A stretch of DNA of 19,883 nucleotides from DATMBL01 sp050735975 (GTDB taxonomy: Bacteria > Desulfobacterota > Binatia > UBA9968). A program made the translations under genes and the position numbers. The notes beneath the pieces were generated by a model. The model saw only the letters and a program-made list of their open reading frames with translations, did not search any database and was not told where the DNA came from. Of the stretch, positions 14,190 to 19,883 are shown in pieces; position 1 is the first letter of the stretch, and each line of letters starts with the position of its first letter. The stretch is taken from positions 1 through 19,883 of the forward strand of contig JBOHVS010000211.1 in assembly GCA_050735975.1 (NCBI GenBank), in the 5' to 3' direction.

Positions 14190-15320
14190 ATGGGAACAGC
14201 CGTTCAACAGGGCCGTCCTACTCTTTGTTTTATCGATCTGGACGCGCTGCGCTGGAACTTCCGCCAGGTTAAAGAAAAGGTCGGGCCAAGAGTAAAAATC
14301 CTATCCATGGTGAAGGCTAACGCCTACGGTCATGGCGCGACGGTTGTCGCTAACGCCCTGGCTGCCGAAGGCAGCGATGCGTTTGGCGTCGCAACTGTCG
14401 AGGAAGGAATCGAGCTGAGACAGGCCGGGATTCGCGGGCCGATTGTCGTGCTGGCTGGACTCTATGTCGAGCAGGTCGGCAAGTTCTTCGAATATGAGCT
14501 AACACCGGTCGTGCACGAGGTCGAAAATCTCAAGCGCTTGGAAACGGCGGTTCAAAAACTCGGCAGAACGTTGGAGGTCCACCTAAAGATCGACACCGGG
14601 ATGGGACGACTCGGTATGCTCGCCGCGGAAGTTTTCTCTTGGTTACCCGAATTGAAAAAGTTACAGGCTGTGAGAATCGCGGGTGTCTTTTCGCACTTCT
14701 CACATGCTGAAAGCGTCCAAGGCGACTACACCCAAAAGCAGCTAAAAATCTTTCATGATATCGTCCAACGGCTCAAATCGGCGGGTGTCTCTCCGTCGCT
14801 GACACACTTTGCCAATAGCGCGGCAACGATCACGTTGCCTGCGGCCCACTTTGACATGGTGCGGCCCGGCCTAATGCTCTACGGTGTCTATCCATCGCCG
14901 GCGATGGCGAGCCAGATCGCGCTTAAGCCTGTACTGTCGTGGAAGACTCGAATTCTTCAACTGAAAAAAATTCCCGCTGGTTCAAGCATCAGCTATGGTC
15001 AAACGTTTGTAACGGCGCGCCCAAGTCTCATTGCAACTCTACCTATCGGGTATGCCGACGGCTATGGAAGGCTTCTTTCGAATCGCGGCGAAGTGTTGAT
15101 CAAAGTTTCGCGAGCTCCCATCGTCGGCCGAGTCTGCATGGATTTGACTATGATTGACGTTACCGATATAGGGGGAGTGCAGCAGGGAGATGAGGTTGTT
15201 CTCCTCGGCCGTCAAGGCGCCACTGAAATCTCCGCCGACGAGATGGCCGCCTGGTCAAACACGATCTCTTACGAGATTCTCACTTCCATCAGCGCGCGGG
15301 TTCCCCGCATTCACCTATAA
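14190..15320 (+). CDS. alr: Alanine racemase
   Basis: A 376-residue fold-type III PLP enzyme giving D-alanine for peptidoglycan. VKANAYGHG at 41-49 carries the PLP-binding Lys42. HLKIDTGMGRLG (131-142) and HFANSAA (206-212) are further family motifs. The second catalytic residue, Tyr269, is in SISYGQTF, followed by PIGYADGY (about 285-292) and the C-terminal GRVCMDLTMIDVT. All catalytic residues are present and the length is normal. It starts at an ATG 21 bp after the tRNA-binding gene and ends 22 bp before purH, so the genes are probably in one transcript. Confidence 0.95.
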   Translation: MGTAVQQGRPTLCFIDLDALRWNFRQVKEKVGPRVKILSMVKANAYGHGATVVANALAAEGSDAFGVATVEEGIELRQAGIRGPIVVLAGLYVEQVGKFFEYELTPVVHEVENLKRLETAVQKLGRTLEVHLKIDTGMGRLGMLAAEVFSWLPELKKLQAVRIAGVFSHFSHAESVQGDYTQKQLKIFHDIVQRLKSAGVSPSLTHFANSAATITLPAAHFDMVRPGLMLYGVYPSPAMASQIALKPVLSWKTRILQLKKIPAGSSISYGQTFVTARPSLIATLPIGYADGYGRLLSNRGEVLIKVSRAPIVGRVCMDLTMIDVTDIGGVQQGDEVVLLGRQGATEISADEMAAWSNTISYEILTSISARVPRIHL

Positions 15321-15342
15321 TTCATGAGAAGGAGTAGCGGCA

Positions 15343-16917
15343 GTGGGCAGGATTCAAAGGGCTCTGATCAGTGTTTCCGACAAAACTGGAATCGTAGAGT
15401 TTTCCCGGGGTCTATCAGAGTTGGGCACCGAAATTATCTCCACCGGCGGGACGGCGTCTCTGCTGCGTGATAATCAGGTCCCGGTGAAAGACGTCTCGGA
15501 GCTTACCGGTTTTCCGGAAATGATGGATGGCCGGGTGAAAACGCTTCACCCGAAGATCCACGGCGGGATTCTCGCCTTGAGAGAAAACCCGGAACATGCC
15601 GCGCAGATGAAGGCCCACGGCATCGTCCCCATCGACTTGGTCGTGGTTAATCTCTATCCGTTCGAAGCAACAGTTGCGCGCGGCGCGCCCTTTGAGGAAA
15701 TCGTCGAGAATATCGATATAGGGGGACCAAGCATGGTCCGCGCGGCTGCAAAGAACCACGCCCACGTCGGCGTGGTTGTCGATCCGGACGATTACAATGC
15801 TGTCTTAGGGGAATTGGCCCGGAACGATTGTTCCCTTTCGCCGCAGACTCGCTTTCGACTCTTCTGCAAGGCGTTCCAGCATACATCGAACTACGACGCG
15901 GCGATCTCGAACTATTTCGCGTCGCTTGATGAGAACAAAAAGCCGAAGCCCTGGGGCGAAACTTTAAATATCCAGATCTCTAAGATTCAGGATATGCGGT
16001 ACGGTGAGAACCCGCACCAGCGGGCGGCTTTCTACGGCACCCGAGGAGAGACAGGTCCTTCGATCGCGCGCGCCAGGCAATTTCAGGGCAAAGAGCTTTC
16101 ATTCAACAACATATTGGATGCCGACGCCGCTCTGAACACTGCCTTGGAATTCTCCGATGTCGCCGCCGTAGCGATCAAGCACAATAATCCTTGCGGCGTC
16201 GCTGTGTCGAAACAATCTTTAGGGGATGCCTTCCGCAAGGCGAAAGCTTGCGATCCGGTGTCCATCTTTGGCGGTGTCATCGCTTTCAATCGTCCGGTCG
16301 ACAAAGAAACCGCGGACGAGCTGAAGGAGATTTTTCTCGAGATCGTCATCGCCCCCGGCTTTACCCCGGAGGCCAAAACTGTACTGTCGTCGGCGAAGCG
16401 GTTGCTTAACATCCGCCTGCTTGAACTCGATATGAGTGAGCCTCAGGGCGGCGGTTTTGATTTACGCCGAGTCCGCGGCGGCATTTTGATTCAGGACTGG
16501 GACACGGGTTCCGTCGATGTGCGGGCTTGCAAAGTCGTGACGCGGCGAAACCCGACCGATGAAGAATACCGAGCGCTGGATTTCGCCTGGCGAGTCTGCC
16601 GTCACGCAAAGTCGAATACCATCGTCTTCGCGTCGCCCGACCAGGTCCTCGGGGTCGGAGCCGGACAGATGAGCCGCGTCGATTCGGCAAAAATTGCGGT
16701 TCTCCGCGCCCGGACACATGGGCTCGATCTCAAGGGATCGGCTGTCGCTTCAGACGCCTTCTATCCGTTCCGTGACGGCGTCGATGAAGCGGCAAAAGCC
16801 GGCGCTAGCGCCGTGATCCAACCCGGGGGCTCCATCAAGGACGAAGAAGTCATTGCCGCCGCTAACGAGCACGGGATGGCGATGATCTTTACCGGCATGA
16901 GACATTTCAGACACTAA
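15343..16917 (+). CDS. purH: Bifunctional AICAR formyltransferase/IMP cyclohydrolase
   Basis: A 524-residue enzyme for the last two steps of IMP synthesis. The N-terminal MGS-like IMP cyclohydrolase domain (about 1-190) shows STGGTA (33-38), GFPEMMDGRVKTLHPKIHGG (56-75) and NIDIGGPSMVRAAAKN. The C-terminal AICAR transformylase domain shows RYGENPHQRAAFYG, FNNILDADAALN and the catalytic KHNNPCGVA (Lys279, His280), ending TGMRHFRH. The start is GTG at 15343, preceded by AAGGAG. The stop codon lies inside the 19-bp edge motif of heptad locus E, so that repeat abuts the gene with no spacer. Confidence 0.97.
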   Translation: MGRIQRALISVSDKTGIVEFSRGLSELGTEIISTGGTASLLRDNQVPVKDVSELTGFPEMMDGRVKTLHPKIHGGILALRENPEHAAQMKAHGIVPIDLVVVNLYPFEATVARGAPFEEIVENIDIGGPSMVRAAAKNHAHVGVVVDPDDYNAVLGELARNDCSLSPQTRFRLFCKAFQHTSNYDAAISNYFASLDENKKPKPWGETLNIQISKIQDMRYGENPHQRAAFYGTRGETGPSIARARQFQGKELSFNNILDADAALNTALEFSDVAAVAIKHNNPCGVAVSKQSLGDAFRKAKACDPVSIFGGVIAFNRPVDKETADELKEIFLEIVIAPGFTPEAKTVLSSAKRLLNIRLLELDMSEPQGGGFDLRRVRGGILIQDWDTGSVDVRACKVVTRRNPTDEEYRALDFAWRVCRHAKSNTIVFASPDQVLGVGAGQMSRVDSAKIAVLRARTHGLDLKGSAVASDAFYPFRDGVDEAAKAGASAVIQPGGSIKDEEVIAAANEHGMAMIFTGMRHFRH

Positions 16918-17078
16918 CAGGCTGCTGAAAAAGAGCAAGGAGCAAAGAGTAGGGGGGTCGGGCCGGAGGTCAGAGGTCGGAGATCAGAGATCAGCGGGAA
17001 CAAAGAGTATCGGACAAGGAGTCTATTCACTGATTTCTGACTTCTGACCTCTGACTTCTGTTTTCATCGCCCTTAGCA
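16914..17078. repeat. Heptad repeat locus E, facing arrays
   Basis: The locus starts with CTAACAGGCTGCTGAAAAA (16914-16932), which contains the purH stop. Nine in-register 7-bp units follow at 16935-16997 (GCAAGGA, GCAAAGA, then TCAGAGG-type), with weaker units to 17027. Reverse-complement units CTGATTT and CTGACTT-type occupy 17030-17064. The two array sets can pair into a long imperfect hairpin between purH and purD. Confidence 0.8.
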
Positions 17079-17081
17079 ATA

Positions 17082-18386
17082 GTGAAAATTCTAGTCATCG
17101 GCGGCGGTGGACGCGAGCATGCCCTCACCTGGAAAATCAGCCAGAGTCCAAAATTAACTAAGCTTTACTGCGCGCCAGGCAGCGCGGCGATTGGTGAACT
17201 AGCCGAGCTCGTCGATATCAGTCCGGAACAAATTGACAGACTAGCCGATTTCGCCGGGAGGGAGAAAATTGACCTCACCGTCGTCGGGCCCGAGCTGCCG
17301 CTGACCTTCGGCGTCGCCGACCTCTTTCAATCACGCGGACTCAAGCTCTTCGGCCCCAATCGCGCCGCCGCGCAGCTCGAAGGCAGCAAAGCGTTCGCTA
17401 AGGAGATCCTGAGAGAGAACGGTATCCCGACTGCTTCCTTCCGCGCGTTTACGGACCCAGCGGCAGCCAAGCAGCACCTTTCGCGGCAATCTCCTCCGTA
17501 TGTCATCAAGGCGGATGGCCTCGCCGCAGGCAAAGGTGTGTTGATCTGCGCGACTCGCGAAGAAGCGGAGGCCGCGATTGATGAAATCCTCGTCCGTAAG
17601 AGCTTTGGACAAGCGGGCGAAAAACTGATCATAGAGGAGTTCCTGGACGGCGAGGAAGCCTCGTTCATGGCCCTCGTTGATGGCGAACACATCTTGCCAC
17701 TGGCCTCCTCCCAGGATCACAAGCGGGTGTTTGATGATGACCAGGGACCGAACACCGGGGGGATGGGCGCTTACTCACCGGCGCCCATAGTAACTCCAGT
17801 AATGCATCAGCGGATTTCGAATGAGATCCTCAATCCTTTACTCGCCGGTTTAAAGAGAAAAGCGATATTGTACCGGGGGGTCATCTATATCGGACTGATG
17901 GTCACCAAAGACGGCCCGAAAGTCCTGGAGTTCAACGCCCGGTTCGGCGATCCCGAATGCCAGCCGATCATGATGCGATTGAAGAGCGACCTCATCCCGC
18001 TTCTGGAGGCGACGATCGACGGAAAACTCAACCGGGTGGAGCCGGAATGGTACGATGATAACGCCATCTGTGTCGTCATGTGCGCCGGCGGTTATCCGGG
18101 CCCGTACGAAAAAGGCAAAGAGATTTACGGGCTGGACAAGTTGAGACACTGGGAGAAGGGCTTTGTCTTCCACGCCGGTACAGCGAGAGAGGATAGCCGG
18201 TGGCTTACTTCCGGAGGTCGAGTTTTGGGAGTGACGGCACGAGGAAGCAACATCGCCGGCGCAGTGAAGGAAGTCTATCGCGCTGTCGGCGAACTCTTCT
18301 GGGACGGGATGCATTATCGCAAAGATATCGCCCGCCGAGCTCTACCGCTTCTTCAGCGGCCTGCGCGCCGGGAACTAAGGCCTTGA
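17082..18386 (+). CDS. purD: Phosphoribosylamine-glycine ligase (GARS)
   Basis: A 434-residue ATP-grasp enzyme that joins glycine to phosphoribosylamine in purine synthesis. It shows GGGGREHALTW (7-17), VVGPELPL, the ATP-binding KADGLAAGKGV, IIEEFLDGEEASF, SQDHKRVFDDDQGPNTGGMG and the metal-binding FNARFGDPECQ. The start is GTG at 17082, just 4 nt after heptad locus E, and no strong ribosome site is visible. It shares a pathway with purH upstream, and the repeat between them could affect how much purD is translated. The stop overlaps the start of tsaC as TTGA (18383-18386). Confidence 0.96.
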   Translation: MKILVIGGGGREHALTWKISQSPKLTKLYCAPGSAAIGELAELVDISPEQIDRLADFAGREKIDLTVVGPELPLTFGVADLFQSRGLKLFGPNRAAAQLEGSKAFAKEILRENGIPTASFRAFTDPAAAKQHLSRQSPPYVIKADGLAAGKGVLICATREEAEAAIDEILVRKSFGQAGEKLIIEEFLDGEEASFMALVDGEHILPLASSQDHKRVFDDDQGPNTGGMGAYSPAPIVTPVMHQRISNEILNPLLAGLKRKAILYRGVIYIGLMVTKDGPKVLEFNARFGDPECQPIMMRLKSDLIPLLEATIDGKLNRVEPEWYDDNAICVVMCAGGYPGPYEKGKEIYGLDKLRHWEKGFVFHAGTAREDSRWLTSGGRVLGVTARGSNIAGAVKEVYRAVGELFWDGMHYRKDIARRALPLLQRPARRELRP

Positions 18387-18994
18387 CTGAGGCCGAGAAT
18401 TTCGCGCGCGCGGTCGACGCCCTTAAGCAGGGAGAGGTCATCGTCTTTCCCACTGAAACTCTCTACGGCTTGGGCGCGGACGCCCTTAACCGCGATGCCA
18501 TCGACCGGGTGTTCAAGCTCAAGGGCCGCGACCGACAGAATCCGATTCCCGTTCTTGTCGCCGACGAGGAGATGCTGTTGAACCTCGTAAGTGAGGTTCC
18601 ATCGGCCGCGCGAAAGCTCATTGAGTCTTTCTGGCCAGGGCCACTCACCATTGTCTTGCCTGCCCGGCAAGGCACCCCGGAGCCGCTCTTGAATCTTGAC
18701 GGTGGAATCGGCGTCCGCATTTCCGCCGAGCCGATCGCGACACGGCTGGTGCGCAGCCTAGGGCGGCCTTTAACCGCTACGAGCGCCAATCCATCGGGAC
18801 AGCAGCCTGCGCCAACCGTCGAAGAGGCAAGGCGATATTTCGCAAATCAGATTGAGCTCTTTATAGACGGCGGGGCGCTCGGTTCGAGAACAGGCTCGAC
18901 TGTGATTCAGGTTTTCGGGGGTACCTTGAAGATCATTCGCGAAGGCGCGGTCAGCGCCGCAAAATTGGAGGCGGCTTTGGAAAAGCAGCTATGA
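18383..18994 (+). CDS. tsaC: L-threonylcarbamoyladenylate synthase (TsaC/YrdC/Sua5 type)
   Basis: A 203-residue enzyme for the first step of the tRNA t6A37 modification, making threonylcarbamoyl-AMP from threonine, bicarbonate and ATP. Motifs: VIVFPTETLYGLGADA (about 19-34), VFKLKGRDRQNPIPVLV (43-59), FWPGPLTIVLPA (about 83-94), GVRISAEPIATRLV and LTATSANPSGQ. The start is inferred to be TTG at 18383, overlapping the purD TGA; the longer open frame upstream lies entirely inside purD. Length and motif spacing fit the single-domain TsaC form without the Sua5 extension. Confidence 0.92.
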   Translation: MTEAENFARAVDALKQGEVIVFPTETLYGLGADALNRDAIDRVFKLKGRDRQNPIPVLVADEEMLLNLVSEVPSAARKLIESFWPGPLTIVLPARQGTPEPLLNLDGGIGVRISAEPIATRLVRSLGRPLTATSANPSGQQPAPTVEEARRYFANQIELFIDGGALGSRTGSTVIQVFGGTLKIIREGAVSAAKLEAALEKQL

Positions 18995-19006
18995 AAGCGA
19001 ATTTTC

Positions 19007-19552
19007 TCACTTTGGCCGCCCCTGCGCCGTGCTCGCTTTGATGCGCTCGACCTCGCTGCCGTCCTCGCCGTCGTAGTAGTTGACGTTTTGATCCTTTAAA
19101 AACAGGGCGCGAAACCCAATCTTGTCCCCGCGCGCGCTGGTAGCATAGGCGCCGATTTTATTGGAATCCGGATATACCGAAATATCAGGATACTCCATGG
19201 TGCTTACGACCATGTACCGCAGCGCTTTGTTTCCCGTGTTGACGAGCTGGTGCGGATAATCGGGCCCGGGCGGGCAGGCGATGAAGGTCCCGCCTGAAAC
19301 GGCCATCTCATCCCGACCAAGGCGCAGAACCGCCTCCCCTTCGAGAACGTAAACAAACTCTTCGTTGCCGGTGTGCGTATGATACGGAAAAGCGGCTTTG
19401 CCGGGAGGGATGTTAAAGAAACTATAGCCGAGCTTTCGCGCGCCAATCCTCGCCCCAACCCGTTGTCGAGCACCGCCGAAAGGAGACCCTGCGGGGGCGT
19501 CAATGGCTTCCATGGGGATTTCCGAAATATGAGCTACGTGTTTGTGCTTCAT
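19007..19552 (-). CDS. Cupin-domain protein
   Basis: A 181-residue protein with a single beta-barrel cupin. Motif 1 is PYHTHTGNEEFVYVLEG (57-72) with His58, His60 and Glu64/65 as likely metal ligands. Motif 2 is PGPDYPHQLVNTG (95-107) with His101. The C-terminal third (YPDISVYPDSNKIGAY onwards) is typical of a subgroup of uncharacterised cupin_2 proteins that bind a sugar or small acid. The function is unknown. GAGGAGG lies just before the ATG. It converges with tsaC with only 12 bp between stops. Confidence 0.88.
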   Translation of the reverse strand: MKHKHVAHISEIPMEAIDAPAGSPFGGARQRVGARIGARKLGYSFFNIPPGKAAFPYHTHTGNEEFVYVLEGEAVLRLGRDEMAVSGGTFIACPPGPDYPHQLVNTGNKALRYMVVSTMEYPDISVYPDSNKIGAYATSARGDKIGFRALFLKDQNVNYYDGEDGSEVERIKASTAQGRPK

Positions 19553-19572
19553 AAGTCCTCCTCATCGGTTCT

Positions 19573-19773
19573 CTAACAAGTTGCTGAAAAACTCTGTTGG
19601 CAGGTTGCTTAAAACGACCTCAGAGGCGAGGCGCGCCATTATCGCTAAGGACGATGAAGGGCAGGGAGCAAGGAGCACGGGACGGGGAGCCGCTGATCTC
19701 TGATCTCCGACGTCTGACCTCCGGCCTAACTCTCCTGCTCTTTGCGCCATGCGCTGTGCCAGCAGCCTCCTAG
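19573..19773. repeat. Heptad repeat locus F, bounded by inverted ends
   Basis: It starts with the edge motif CTAACAAGTTGCTGAAAAA (19573-19591) and ends with CAGCAGCCTCCTAG (19760-19773), the latter an imperfect inverse of the former (10 of 14). Inside are four units of GCAGGGA/GCAAGGA type at 19661-19688 and facing units CTGATCT (twice), CCGACGT and CTGACCT-type at 19693-19727. It fills most of the gap between the cupin gene and the next gene. The rest of the gap shows no gene. Confidence 0.75.
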
Positions 19774-19813
19774 ACTATCATTGCGGCGTTCCTTTGTGCT
19801 ATCAAAATATTTC

Positions 19814-19883
19814 ATGCTGATTCTTTCCGAGAAACAAGTTCAAACCCTCATCGACATTCGCGAACTCATCGAAGCCCTCGAGC
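19814..19883 (+). CDS. Ornithine cyclodeaminase/mu-crystallin family protein (5' fragment)
   Basis: Only the first 23 codons are in the window; the gene runs off the end. MLILSEKQVQTLIDIRELIE matches the conserved N-terminus of the ornithine cyclodeaminase/mu-crystallin family (M-L-x-L-S-E-x-x-V-x-x-L-L-D-M-x-x-x-I). Relatives are NAD-dependent deaminating or imine-reducing enzymes of amino acid metabolism. No clear Shine-Dalgarno precedes the ATG. The repeat locus F ends about 40 bp upstream. Confidence 0.6.
   Translation, partial: MLILSEKQVQTLIDIRELIEALE

Overview
The window looks like chromosomal DNA of an uncultured, moderately GC-rich (roughly mid-50s percent by eye) Gram-negative-type bacterium. 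Household genes, a PerR/rubrerythrin peroxide-defence cluster and many short intergenic repeats recall deltaproteobacterial or related candidate lineages, but no phylogenetic marker is present, so this placement is a low-confidence inference.

Layout. 35-3789 (minus): a tightly packed set of GST-like protein, a frameshifted stand-alone lipoyl-domain gene, an integral-membrane GT39-type glycosyltransferase and a GT2 polyprenyl-phosphate sugar transferase; the last two overlap and probably work together in cell-envelope glycan transfer. 4109-6293: a small double-CxxC protein (plus), a YdjM-like membrane protein and a Ca2+/cation antiporter (both minus). 6294-8910 is an accessory stretch: a secreted protein of unknown function, a 5'-truncated antitoxin-like HTH gene, a complete TacA/TacT-type toxin-antitoxin pair and a possible decayed small membrane protein. 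8911-10304 (minus): a promoter, a DksA-like regulator, galU and a tRNA-Ala(CGC) gene 4 nt after the galU stop, closed by an intrinsic terminator. 10540-11912 (minus): AMMECR1-domain protein overlapping a Tat-exported metallo-beta-lactamase-fold protein whose metal motif is altered. 12053-13619 (minus): rubrerythrin, DUF3501 and PerR genes behind a promoter that carries a PerR-box-like palindrome, apparently a self-contained peroxide-response circuit. 13848-18994 (plus): a MetG-C-like tRNA-binding protein, alanine racemase, purH, purD and tsaC. 19007-19552 (minus): a cupin. 19814 onwards (plus): the start of an ornithine-cyclodeaminase-family gene.

The most unusual content is not a gene. At least six intergenic gaps hold degenerate tandem repeats with a 7-bp period (GCAAAGA/GCAAGGA, TCAGAGA/TCAGAGG, GCAATTC and NNATRGC flavours). 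They are usually arranged as arrays on one strand followed by the reverse complement of the same type, so each locus could fold into a long imperfect hairpin. Three loci share a 19-bp edge of the form CTAACANNYTGCTGAAAAA. This looks like one mobile or slippage-grown repeat family. It recalls in period, but not in sequence, the heptanucleotide STRR repeats known from heterocystous cyanobacteria.
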